Source: Chrysomallon squamiferum (taxonomy: Eukaryota > Mollusca > Gastropoda > Neomphalida > Peltospiridae). Taken from it: DNA of 64,000 nt. Of this stretch, positions 51,952-63,984 are shown in pieces (position 1 is the stretch's first letter; each line of letters opens with the position of its first letter). The notes beneath the pieces were generated by a model. The model had not been told where the DNA came from, made no database searches, and was given only the letters and a program-made list of their open reading frames with translations. The position numbers and the translations under genes were made by a program. The stretch is taken from the NCBI GenBank assembly GCA_012295275.1, contig CM022677.1:2106459-2170458 (forward strand). Direction: 5' to 3'.

Positions 51952-54900
51952 ATACTATTATCAGGTGGCAGTTATCACTGTTCCTGACACACACACACAT
52001 AGATACACTATTATCAGGTAGAAATTATCACTGCTGCTTTGATACCCACAAACATATGCACGCACGGTTATCCAGGTGGCAATTATGGCTAATGTTGATG
52101 AACAAACGCACAACTATTATCACGTGGCGGTTAATCATCCATATTGATGATGCAATCCCGCACGCACTGCCGCCACATTATTCTCAGAGTAGCGGTTATC
52201 AATTTCCTGATGCACGGAAGAAACGCATATGTACATTAATAACGCACATTATTATAAAAGAAGATTTTTCCAGTATTGCTGACGTATGTACCTATAGGCA
52301 CACAATTGTTAAGAAATTATCACTGTGATGATGCACCTAAGCATTAATGCACACATACTCCACACCATTTTCCCAGAGTGGCACCATCACCATTGCTGAT
52401 ATATACGCTACTAATCAAGTTATCAGAGAGAAATTATCACTTTACTACTGATACACCTCACACACAACAAACACAGACACACTATTGCTGACACCTGAAA
52501 CACACACTCCACCCCAGACACACACCATTACTCACAGCAGTTTTCCAACACAGCACACACACCATGCTAAATATCGGTGTCAACCACGATTGACACCCCA
52601 CACACACGTATTATTATCCAGGTAGCAGTTATCACTGGGCTGATACACACACACACCGCACTATTATCAGGGTAGAAAGTATAACTACCAATAGCTTGGA
52701 ATTACGCATAATTGCTGGATACAAACATGACACACACACACTGTTGTCAGGGTAGGTTACTGTGTGCTGATATGAATAACCTCACGCACACAAACACACA
52801 CTTATCAGGTAGAGAAAAAGTATCGGCGTTTCATCCTGATGTCAAGACACAGATACTGTATTATAAGAGAGAAGCTATCACTGGCATTGATACACCCATC
52901 ACAATATTATCAAGGTAGTTATCAACGTTCCTGACAAACAGAACCTTTACAATACTATTACATCCAGGTAGCAGTTTATCACCATTTCTCATACATTCGA
53001 AACATTCAGCCACACTATCCAGGTAACAGTTTATCACCATTCACACGCTCACACCCACAGCATTTTCGGACTTACCAATTATCACTGTAGATATTGCAAA
53101 CACTCTATTATTATCATCAAAATTATCGCACTTTTTGATAACCCCGAATACATACTGTTATCTGAGTAGGCACTGATCACTTGATTTACTCCTGGAAATA
53201 CTATTATAAAGAAACAATTATCACCACTGCTGATAGTACTCACGCATACCTATTATCACAGTAATTTTTCTCTCTAATGCTTTTACATTCACTCAAGATA
53301 CGAGACACACATAATTGTTAACGAATTGGCATTTACCGCTACTGATACACTCAACCGGACTCTATATAATTGGACAGAGCACACTGTTATCCAGGTAGGC
53401 AATTTTAATTGCTCACGAAACCACCATTTTCAAAGTGGGAAATATCACTATTGATAAAACAAACACACACACACATACTATTACCAGAACTAGCGGTTAT
53501 CAGGTCATTAGATATGCTCACTGAATGTTACTATCAGGAGGCCGTTGTCGCCATATTGCTTTTTGCTCAGAGTTACAGACACCAGATACTATTATCAGAG
53601 CATCTGATGCTCTCTCACACATACACTCACAGTCACATACATATTGTCCAGGTGAGAAATTACAGGTATTGCTCATGCACCTCAAACACACATATGCGCT
53701 GTTTCCCAGTTACCAACTTGTTTGACACACACATACACACACACTATTATCAGGTAAGCAAGTTCTCACTGTTGCTGATATGCCTCACAAACACACATAT
53801 ACTCATTATCAGACTAGCAATCTGTTATCAGTATTTGATGATATACCACATAGATATTGTCGGTAGCAATTATCACTGTTGGATAAGCAATCCTGGAAAC
53901 ACACACACTATTATCCAGGAGGCGAGTAATCCTGGTGCTGTTAGGACACACAGACACACTTTTATCAGACAGCGGAATTGTCGGTTGCTGATACACTGAT
54001 TGACAGACACACACACACATGCCCACACTCCATTATCCGGTAGGATTATCACCATTGTTGATTTACTCACACACAAACACACATATTATCAGAGTAGCGG
54101 TAGACCTCAAATGTATACATACGGACTATTATCAGAATAGCAATTAGCAGTATTTCTAGAAACACATACATGCCAGATCCCATTATCAGGTAGAAATTAT
54201 CACAATTTGCTGATATACGCACACACATACTATTATCAGAGTAGGTTATCGCTATTATCATACGCTCCAAGCAAAATATCTATTATCATTGAAGAGGTGA
54301 ATTATCATTATTGCTATAATATACCACATTCACACCGATACTATTATCAGGAGTAGCAATTATCATTATTGATACACACACATAATCCAGGTACCAGAGG
54401 TAGAACTGTTGCCTATTACACTCATGCACGCATACACTGGGGCGGTTGCCGCTATGCACTGATACACTCAGACCGCATATGCCACCATGCCATTATCACT
54501 GTTGCTAATACACCTCACACACACACACATTACATTACGTTATACTGAGGTAGCAAAGTGTTCCATTGCTGGATGATCTCCAAACATACACTCACAGATC
54601 ATTATCAGAGTCACTACAATGTGCTGACACATACATACATACACACTATTATCTGAGAGTGGTTATCACTGTTAAGATGTGCTCCTATATATAATAGTGT
54701 AGCCGGTTTGACTATTCCCCTACAAACACACATATTACATACATTATCACTAGAAGGAAGACACTATTTCTCGTATACTAATGTCAAAGATACACACATA
54801 CATTATTATCATTGTAATTACTACCTATTTGCTGGATATACCTCCTGAACCAAACACACATGGCATTTTATCGGAGAAATATCACTATTGCTGATACACC

Positions 54901-55230
54901 TCCTGAACCCAAAAACACATGCTTATTATCAGAGGAGAATGATTATCACTGTTGCTGATAAATATAGAGATTATTATCAAAGTAGCAGTTATCAATTAAT
55001 GCTCATATCCCACACACGTATATATATGCACACATAGATACATACTATTATTAGGAATATCATTATTGTTTTTCTTTTGTAATAATTTATAATTTTACCT
55101 TTTACGGACACGCACACTTAGTTGCTGGAGGAAAGTGCTTATCCCAGTATTGGGCTGACACACACACAATACACATGCTACAGATCATTATCAAGGCACC
55201 ATCTAAATGCCAAGCAATACACACCTTACT
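51935..55230. repeat. Degenerate CA-rich satellite, roughly 60-80-bp units
   Basis: About 3.3 kb in which the theme ACACACAC...TATTATCAG(G/A)GTAG.A.TTATCACTGTTGCTGATAC returns some 45 times with heavy substitution and indel variation. Unit lengths are irregular. It runs almost to the second assembly gap. Reading frames in it are artefacts. Confidence 0.85.
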
Positions 55231-55289
55231 ACTTCCCAGGAATATGTGTAAACATAAGTAAAGATGAAATTAAATGAATTATAAAAGGC

Positions 55290-55489
55290 NNNNNNNNNNN
55301 NNNNNNNNNNNNNNNNNNNNNNNNNNNNNNNNNNNNNNNNNNNNNNNNNNNNNNNNNNNNNNNNNNNNNNNNNNNNNNNNNNNNNNNNNNNNNNNNNNNN
55401 NNNNNNNNNNNNNNNNNNNNNNNNNNNNNNNNNNNNNNNNNNNNNNNNNNNNNNNNNNNNNNNNNNNNNNNNNNNNNNNNNNNNNNNNN
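55290..55489. other. Assembly gap (200 N)
   Basis: Exactly 200 N, next to the satellite array, as expected for a collapsed repeat. (TA)n with a GTCTGTGTATGTTTATA inverted repeat follows at 55508-55580. Confidence 1.
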
Positions 55490-57214
55490 TTTGTCTGTTT
55501 CTGTGTGTATATATATATATATATATATATGTCTGTGTATGTTTATATATATATATATATATATATAAACATACACAGACAGGTATCTACAATCAGAGCA
55601 GTATTCGCTCTGTCTTAATCATATCTACATACATTTCTGAATTATTATTATTATTATAATTTGCATTTTATTTCATTTGATACCATATAGTTTTACATTT
55701 AATTTCTTTATTAATTTCTTTATTTATTATTTTTATTAACTGATATTAATTATTAATTAATTAATAAATTAATTTACTTATTTTTATATTTTTTATTATA
55801 TTATTTTGTTCTTGGGTTTATTGTTACTAATACTTGTTTAAGTTAAAGTTAATTTATTTCAGATAAACATTTAAAATGTTGTTTTTATTTTCAGTTTTGC
55901 TTGAAGATCAGCTGTGTTGGGTCAGTGCAAGAGAAAATAAAAATATCTACATGGATGCTCACATAAAAATAGGTTTACTTTCTCTTACTCTTTGTTTATA
56001 TCTCTGTAGCAGCCAGTATTATACTTCAGTGTTTATATACTTGCAAAACCATCAGTTTTAGTAAATAGTGTTAATTTATATTGCTGTATTGTTTATATTT
56101 AACATTCTGTTTATATACGCTATTCATGAGTATCATGTAGGGGCCAGTGTTTTTTGGCGTGATTTATTTTTTTCCTCTTATATTCTGTGAACTACAGAAT
56201 AAATATGTATCTGTGACTGGATGACATTTTATACTGACTGTGATAACAAATGAAGTGAATTCTCAGGAAATGTGTTGTCTCACATGTGAAGAGTTCAAAA
56301 AACAGATAAAATAGAAAATAAATACAACAAATCACTTTTCTTTTAATAGCTATTGAAACAGCCAATTATTTTATTTGTTTATTTATTTATTATATTTTAA
56401 TTAACAAAATTCAACTTTATAAATATTTAAAGTAAAAACTGTAACCGCATGAATCTGTTTTCTTTTCGTTTTTTTTTTTTACTATTTGACTAGTTATTAA
56501 TGTTTTTTTCTCTTAATTACAAAATTTGTTGAAAATAATGGTGGTTTGAGACCATGATGTGGATTCCTTTCTGTTGTTGCAGACACAATACAAGATGCGG
56601 TCAGTCGAAGAAATAATTTCCTGTCAGATTATCTCAAGATAGTTAGGACAATTATAATATTTCATATCTGAGCTAAAAATGAAATTAAGAAAAATAAGAA
56701 TAATAATTATAAATAATATTAATAGTATCAAATAAATAACAGCGATAATAATTAATAAAAAAAAAAATAGAGAAAAAAAAATTATTCAAACTTGTAATAA
56801 AATAAATGAATAATAATAAACACAATACACACACACACACACAAAAACACAAAAAAAAAAAAAAAAAAAAAAAAAGAATAATAAAAAAAATAAGGCTAAA
56901 AAGAAATTATATCTATTCTCAAAAAAAAACTAAGCAAAAACAAAAACAAAAAACTAATTCTTCAGTTAAAAAATAAAGTTAAAACGAAGCAGATATATAA
57001 TTGTATTTTATTTTATTTATTTATTTATTTAATTATTATTATCGGAACACTGCAAAGCAGACGAAGACACTAAGACGGCATTCGGGAAGTTTCGGAATGA
57101 TCCGAATGGTGACGACCACTTATACAATACTGGGTCAGCGAGACTCACTGTTTTGTTTATCAAGACTACAAGTGCCGGCATATCCGGTCTTCAAAATTAG
57201 TGTTTATAAAAAGA
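55490..57214. other. AT-rich sequence without recognised gene
   Basis: A short candidate exon at 55895-55972 (after TTATTTTCAG) reads LLEDQLCWVSARENKNIYMD and is unrecognised. Poly-A and CA tracts lie at 56826-56876. 57040-57200 is more GC-rich and could be transposon-derived, but no motif was identified. Confidence 0.4.
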
Positions 57215-57366
57215 TGGTAAATTAAGGTAAGCCGATATGTCCAATTTATCGAACTACGAGCAAACCTTTCAGGTAAATAAAATCATTAATAGTGGCTCTT
57301 GTTGCCGAAACGGAACTTTGGTCGCAATTGAATTGGCTGGCTACGGGCCATTTCGAGCCGTGTATA
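57215..57366. mobile_element. Terminal part of the 32.5-kb hAT-like element, inverted
   Basis: AAATTAAGGTAAGCCGATA(T/C) at 57221 and ATTAATAGTGGCTCTT at 57286 match 33418-33500. CGGAACTTTGG and GGCCATTTCGAGCC near the end are the reverse complement of 32560-32620. It is an internally deleted or separate copy. Confidence 0.5.
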
Positions 57367-57750
57367 TTAATAATTATACTAATTTATACTATATAATATA
57401 TTAATTATTATATATAATTTTATATATCATTTATTTTTCTTAGCAACATTTAGAAATATATACATGTACACAATTTTTTTTTTTTTTTTTGCTAAGTAAT
57501 ATTTTAAATATATATCTGTATTGTATGTACACATTTTTAATATACCAGATGTTATGAAGTAGATACTAAAATAGGTATATTAAAAAATTTATTTAAAATG
57601 TTAATTGTTATTATGTGTAAAAGACATTTTTATATATTAGGTAATAGCATTCCTGCTGGTATTTATATTATTATTTTTTCATATAATAATAATAAAATTC
57701 AAACTATTAATGATGTATATTTATGTTATATATTTATTTTGTATTTACAG

Positions 57751-60390
57751 ATGGTTGAATTTCCACTGGAGTCCATATTGTTCAAGATGTTTGTCATGTC
57801 ATTTCACTTGGCCTGTAGTTCTGGAATTATCACAGTTGTGTCTGTGTTGTCTGTGCAGAATGTTTTATACAGACCAGAGGTTTGAAATTCATTTTTTGTA
57901 TTCGTATCACAGATATGATTAAGCTACTATAACATTAAACATCCAATCTTTTGGACATAAGAAAAAGAAAAAGAAAAATTATTATTAAACACATTTTACA
58001 TACAACATCCTATGTTTTGAAGATGCATAAATAAAATAAATCACTTTTCATTCTTCCTAAAGATTATTATTATTATTAATTTTTTTTATGGGAAGTAATC
58101 TTTTTTAATACAAATGTTTGACACAATGAGAGTTTTGTCACTAAATTGGAAAAAACCTTAAAGCTTTCAGTTTCCTTTTTGTTGGTTATTATGAACAATA
58201 ATAAAATACAGAAAAACCTGAGTAAAATAAATTTATTCTGACTAAATTATTTGTATTTTTAATATTTTAGGCGATATTTAAATAGTAATTTGTTTTTGTT
58301 TCCAGAGATTACCAATGATAAATTTTATACTTTTTTTTTTTTAATTAACTATTATTTTATTTATTAGAGTTATCAATAATAAATGTTAAATTTTTTAGTT
58401 AACTAATTTTATTGTTACGGTTTATCAATGATAAATGTAAATTATCACTTTACAGGATAAACAAGCTCTTTCTGTCCAGAAAAAATGCCAGGTTCCTTCA
58501 GGCCAAGGATGACCACTTGACCATGTGTGTAGTGCACAGTTCAGTGAAGAACAATCACTTCTCCAGTCCTGACTGTTAAGAGAAATTTGTACAGACTCAG
58601 ACACTCAGATGTACTCAACATGTTTGTAAACAGATGCTGGGTATAATGGACAGATAATTCAGTTTACTACCAGATTTTATAAACTTTAAAATAATAAATT
58701 ACTTAATTTCACCTGAGAATGTTTTAATATTAATATTATTACATATAATTTTAATGTTTATTTGTAAATGCAGACTTTGTCATTGATTTAGCAACTGTGA
58801 TAACATAGCTGTAAGAGGAAATAGTCAATTGAACATGTATTTTAGAAAGTTTAAATTTAAAATTTAAAATAAGATAAAGATTATAGATTTTATTTGTTAT
58901 CAATTTAAAAAATAAAAATAAAATAAAATTTATATATTATTTATTTTGAAAATTATTAGATTTATATTTAAAGGTTCTGACTTGATTTGTTCAAACTTGT
59001 GTTAAACACACACATTCCTAGATAATCAAAAATTCAGGAACATAAGAAATATTTTAATAACTTTTACAATTTGACTTTATTTTATTTCACTTGAGATACA
59101 TATTTGTTGAAAACATCATTCCAAATTCAAATGAAGAAATAAAATTATAATAGTTGTTCTACAAAAATGTACAATTTAATGTTTTATTTTCAGAAACAAG
59201 CTGGATGTTATGTAAGAATCACCACAGAGTACAGAAATCTATTTACAGCAGATTCTTACAGCAAAGAAATCACAGGACAGTTACAGACCATCAGATGTTT
59301 TACCTGAGTGCTGTTTTAACAGACTGAGTGATTGGTAAGTAAACTGTATGTACATCACATTTGTAATCATACAGACATTTTTGTTTTAAATGTATGAATG
59401 TCATGTCTGATGTTTTACATCACACATCCAGTGCTGTTTTAACAGGCTGAGTGATTGGTAAGTAAACTGTATGTACATCACATTTGTAATACTATTACAG
59501 ACATTTTTGTTTTAAATGTATGAATGTCATGTCTGATGTTTTACATCACACATCCAGTGCTGTTTTAACAGACTGAGTGATTGGTAAGTAAACTGTATGT
59601 ACATCACATTTGTAATACACATTTTTTTTTTTAAATGTATGAATGTCATGTCTGATGTTTTGGACACAAGCTGGTGTTGTACACAGAGTACAGAAATCTA
59701 TTTACAGCAGATTCTTCACATCACGTTAGTTTAACTGTCTGCTTGACTGATAAATAAATGTAAACTTTTCTCTCACAATTTTTAATAAACTTTTCCCTAA
59801 GGCCTTTCAGGAACCATGAAGTGTGAAAAATAATTTTACATGGTCTGTTTCAGATGATACTTATTAAATATTATTTTTGATAACAGTGTAATAGAAAAAC
59901 CCTCTACCTCTGTTAATTAAGACAGCTATTTTTATGTTCAGTTTCAAGTGTACATTCTTTAATACATAAGTAGCAGACTGACAAACTCAAGATTGATACT
60001 ACAATCTGTTACTTCTCATCTCAAATCTACTATTAAGTCACAAAACATCGGATTTGAATTTTATCTAGTCTTCATTTTACATAATACAAATTCAGAGGTA
60101 GACTTTTATAATCAGGACATATTAATACTGTTTATAGAATTCTGTTTATATTTTTGTTTTAATAAAAACACATTTATTTTTGTTTTAAATATTTCAGGAT
60201 TGTTTATAGTGAGAAGTGTTAATGATAATCATCTGTTCATTCTAAATGGCTTCTTGAGTTTGCCTCCAAGTTTTTCAAGTTTTCTGATCACACTGAACTA
60301 AGCAAGCAGAAGAAACAGAAGATGAAATATCTCAACAAAAAATAAAAAGAAGCTCAATGCTTGGAGAATACTGAGAACTTCTAGAAAAAT
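57751..60390 (+). pseudogene. DHX8: DHX8/PRP22 splicing helicase, last exons, broken
   Basis: Exon 1 (57751-57879, TTTACAG/GTTTGA) reads [20 protein letters not shown], then [11 protein letters not shown], the helicase-associated region of DHX8. Exon 2 (58456-58653) starts DKQALSVQKK, shifts frame to DHLTMCVVHSSVKNNHFSS, has a stop for the conserved Tyr, and ends with KQMLGIMDR; its donor is AT where GT is expected. Exon 3 (59194-59334) reads NKLDVM, shifts to RVQKSIYSRFLQQRN and ends FNRLSDW. Exon 4 (from 60198) gives IVYSEKC, three stops, then SKWLLEFASKFFKFSDHTEL, SKQKKQ and, in another frame, NAWRILRTSRK. This is the OB-fold and C-terminus in correct order. DHX8 releases spliced mRNA from the spliceosome. 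Retained introns mark a duplicated, unprocessed pseudogene. No helicase core lies upstream. Confidence 0.85.
59305..59660. repeat. Tandem repeat, about 122-bp units, made from an exon end
   Basis: Three units begin near 59309, 59431 and 59555 with CAGTGCTGTTTTAACAG or similar. Each holds the end of DHX8-like exon 3, its GTAAGT donor and the first intron bases (CTGTATGTACATCACATTTG). A further piece of exon 3 (CACAGAGTACAGAAATC) recurs at 59683. Confidence 0.9.
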
Positions 60391-61699
60391 CCACACCAAT
60401 CCAAAGTTTAAAAACATTACTTGTGTGAGTGATGGACTACTTATTGAATAATTTATAAAACTGTGATTTCAGATTGGAAGTCACAATGTTGTTCATACAA
60501 GATATAGTTACATATAGACGAATATACATAATGTTTGGACCAGACACAGCAGCAAGTTCAGTCAGGTCTGTGAAAAAAAAAACTTTTAATTTTCAAAAAT
60601 GATTTTCTAGAAATCCTTGATTACTGCTTTCAAAATAAAATACACATTTTATATAAAGCTGTTTGGTCCAGGGGAGATAATTTGACTTTTCTGTTTTATT
60701 TTTTGTTTATTTTTTTAATTTTTTTTTTTTTTTTTTTAGTCTACTGAATTATCTACACCAAGTATAAAATAACAAAGAACACTAAGACTTCTGGTAAAGA
60801 TTAGAGCCAATAAACTTATCTTAATAAAACATAAAATGGAAGTAGATCATTTTGTTTTTTGGAAGATAAAATCAGAAATTATAAATTTTCTGAATAAATA
60901 ATTTTCAGATTACAAGTTATTTGTTATTTTTTCTGTAAACAAATATTTTGGTATTTTTTATTTCATTAATTTGAATATTTTATTATTATACTTTTGTTGG
61001 ATAGATCAGAAATCTTGGTATTTTTATATTTTTCAGCACCCTTTTCTCTCATCTTAAAAACCTTATAAAACATTTTAAAACTAATTTAATTTAAAAGTTC
61101 AATTATACCTTGCTTTTTTCAATTTGTAATCAAGGACTTTTATAACATTTTTCTAAAATTATGTTTTTTATATGAAAAAGTAGTTTTGATATAATGTTTT
61201 TTTGTCGAAATAAACATTTCAAATTATTTTGTATTCTGTTTTGAATTTAATATTTTTACTAGCATTATCAAACATCCTAAGATAAGGAATATTTTTATTT
61301 ACATAGTTTTGGCACATTAACCGAAACTTAATAAACATTATAAATTCTTATATGTTAGTAGCTGTACAAAATTATTAGACTTTTCTGATTCAGGGTGAGT
61401 ACATGAAACATCTGCAACACAGAGAGAAAATAAAATTAAAAAATCACAGACTAGTTGAGGAATTTGATTACATACATTTATTTATTTGTATTTTAAAAAC
61501 TGAAAAACAAAACAGATTTCACCCATTTTATCTAGTCAGTAAGAGATTATAAACATTTACTCAGTCTGTCAGGAATTTTTCTTTACACTGTCACAATAGA
61601 AGTGAAAACATCAGCCTAAGAGACACACACTGATGTACTGGTTGAACCAAAACGTATTTTCTGAGCATTAACACCTCATATTTCCTATGTCACAGTTTG
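60391..61699. other. AT-rich spacer, nothing recognised
   Basis: AT-rich with a poly-T run at 60719-60738. No conserved reading frame was seen on either strand. Confidence 0.5.
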
Positions 61700-62105
61700 A
61701 TGTGTAGATTGGGAAAACAATTCCTGACTCCAGCACTGCGAGAAGACAGCAACTGTTACAGTCTCTGATACTGCATTGGTCCCACTCTGCTGTGTGAGTC
61801 AGGTAAAGGACTAGCTCAGTCCTTCGTATTGTCAGTGTGGCGAGACATCTCTCTCATGAACACTGCCTTCCCAAGTTTCTGTCTCATCTTGTTCTGCTGT
61901 TTTTTCTCTGTTTCCTTTCTCTTCTCATCCAGCTTCAGTTTCAGACGTCACCTGCTCTTCAACTTCCTGGCTGTTGTGTTTGCCACCGTCATGCACTGTC
62001 CTCTCAGTCATCTGCCAAGTGCTTTCATTTGGCAGCATAACAAATGAAGTGTTTAAACAGGCATCAGCTTATTTTCCCAAGAACACAGACTTCAACAGCA
62101 CTCTG
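61700..62105 (-). pseudogene. CAMSAP-like coiled-coil exon with conserved block Q (copy 2)
   Basis: Read on the minus strand. 62090-61940 gives block Q: ADACLNTSFVMLPNESTWQM, TERTVHDGGKHNSQEVEEQV. From 61944 to about 61837, in an overlapping frame, it reads LKLKLDEKRKETEKKQQNKM, then RQKLGKAVFMREMSR. The latter matches the CAMSAP/Patronin coiled coil that precedes the CKK domain (pattern KLEEKRxxIExxKxxM...RQxxGKxAFL). The match supports the identity of the two exons just upstream at 62.5-62.9 kb. Block Q and the coil are in different frames, so an indel or a lost splice site separates them. The remaining sequence to 61700 matches 23030-23100 of the plus-strand copy. Confidence 0.6.
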
Positions 62106-62526
62106 CCGTTTACATGTTGTTTCTGTCCATGTAAACCATCACAGAACCATCAACATCACTATCTTCTGCAACAGGAACAGAGGGTAAGGAAACTTGAACA
62201 CAAACAACATCAACTTGCCATCCTTCATCTTCTCTCCTTCTCTCATACATTCTTACATTTACAAATTTAACTGCAATCATCATAATACTTATCCTTCTTT
62301 TCAACTATCACTTAGTAATCAAAGCAGAAGGATGAATGCCTTTAAATACATCTCAGCTTTAACTGAAATCTAATTTACCATATATTATCAAACAAATAAA
62401 ATAAATAAACTTTAACAGAGCCAAACAAACTCATTTCAATTAGAAAAATGATTTCAAATTTTAGTATTTAACAAGATAATATAAAAAAATTAATAAATAA
62501 ATGAATAAATAAAAACAACCACATAC

Positions 62527-62903
62527 CTAATGGCTTGAACAGCATGTTCTACTGAAACAAATTCACTGGTATACACCAACATCAGCACATCAATTAGAGC
62601 TAAAAAAAGTAAAAAGCAATAATAAACAAACAGTTATAAATAAATAACTAATACTTCCGACATGCTTTGTGATTAATAAATTATGTGACCGAGTAATGCA
62701 ACAAAACAACAGCAAATAACTGAATATTATTACACTATTTTATAATTAATTAAGAACTATTACAAAACTTATTTTTCTGTTGACAACACAAAAGTAAAAT
62801 AAATTAAACTCACAACTGAGAATGGTTTCTGTAACAGCTGATTCATCCTTCTCCATGATGTAAATTCACTTTCTAGACAGCACCTGAATAACACTACAGT
62901 GAC
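62527..62903 (-). pseudogene. CAMSAP/Patronin-like gene fragment, two exons (copy 2)
   Basis: Exon 62814-62903 (acceptor TTGTAG, donor GTGAGT on the minus strand) reads HCSVIQVLSRK, then TGA where copy 1 has GGA (Gly), then IYIMEKDESAVTETILS. Exon 62527-62599 (acceptor TTTTTTAG, donor GTATGT) follows in matching phase: LIDVLMLVYTSEFVSVEHAV, QAIR. This is the CAMSAP region VIQxLSRKGIYVME...MVDxLMxAYTxExxSIExVVxxV. It preserves the second exon and its donor better than copy 1, while copy 1 preserves the first. Together they show two independent decays of one ancestral gene. Confidence 0.75.
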
Positions 62904-62960
62904 CTACAACAAATATTTAACACCAATAGTAAATATAAAGTTTATTAATTTTTATTACAA

Positions 62961-63038
62961 AATGCATTTATCTGACAAATGTAGATCGATATAGATATAT
63001 ATATATTTATCGATCTACATTCGTCGGATAAATACATT
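62961..63038. repeat. Hairpin, 31-nt arms
   Basis: Arms 62961-62991 and 63008-63038 are reverse complements with three mismatches (GTAGATCGATA against TATCGATCTAC at the loop side); the loop is AT-rich. The paralogous place at about 23326-23352 has one arm only. Confidence 0.9.
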
Positions 63039-63092
63039 TTTCTCTGCTTTGAGGATATTTTAATTGTTCTTATTTACATATGAAATTGCCCA

Positions 63093-63645
63093 AGACACAC
63101 ACACAGATTAAACAGTATGTTGTTAATGACACACACACAGATTAAACAGTATGTTGTTAATGACACACACACAGATTAAACAGTATGTTGTTAAAGACAC
63201 ACACACAGATTAAACAGTATGTTGTTAAAGACACACACACACAGATTAAACAGTATGTTGTTAAAGAAAGACACACACACAGATTAAACAGTATGTTGTT
63301 AATGACACACACAGATTAAACAGATTAAACAGTATGTTGTTAAAGACACACACACAGATTAAACAGTATGTTGTTAAAGACACACACACAGATTAAACAG
63401 TATGTTGTTAATGACACACACACACAGATTAAACAGTATGTTGTTAAAGACACACACACAGATTAAACAGTATGTTGTTAAAGACACACAGACACACAGT
63501 ATGTTGTTAAACACACACAGAAACAGTATGTTGTTAAAGACACACACACAGATTAAACAGTATGTTGTTAAAGACACACACACAGATTAAACAGTATGTT
63601 GTTAAAGACACACACACAGATTAAACAGTATGTTGTTAATGACAC
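63093..63645. repeat. Minisatellite, about 34-bp units
   Basis: About 16 units of GACACACACACAGATTAAACAGTATGTTGTTAA(A/T) type, with small length differences in the CA run and occasional shortened units. It ends at ATGACACACATTACACTG. Confidence 0.97.
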
Positions 63646-63858
63646 ACATTACACTGCCTAATGACAACATCAAAGAAACAAAACAAAACAAGGGAGAAAT
63701 GTTTCTTACAACATCATGCAGCCAAATGCTTATAAAAACAAGGCCAAAGTTTCATGTTCTCCCTCACACCTCCCCATTACCTCTGTGTTCATGAAACAGA
63801 ACAGCCAGTTCATTGCTCCCAAACCAAGGATTTTTACTTTAACTGTCTCACAACCCCT

Positions 63859-63984
63859 AAGCCCCTAGTACAAGATTCCTGCATATGTGGTGAAAACCAC
63901 AAAATCAGAGTGAAGAGCGAAGCCCCTAGCTACAAGATTCCTGCATATGTGGTGAAAACCACAAAATCAGAGTGAAGAGCGAAG
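63859..63984. repeat. Tandem duplication, two 61-bp units
   Basis: AAGCCCCTAG...ACAAGATTCCTGCATATGTG...AGTGAAGAGCG occurs at 63859 and 63920, nearly identical. Confidence 0.95.

Noticed and set aside
53409-54270. 196-codon and other readings in the CA-rich region
   Set aside because: They are His/Thr-rich translations of a degenerate satellite.
55229-55618. Reading frames through the second gap
   Set aside because: Mostly N, with (TA)n flanks.
63093-63645. Regularly spaced repeats that look like a CRISPR array
   Set aside because: The units are contiguous with no unique spacers, and differ only in CA-run length. This is a eukaryotic minisatellite.
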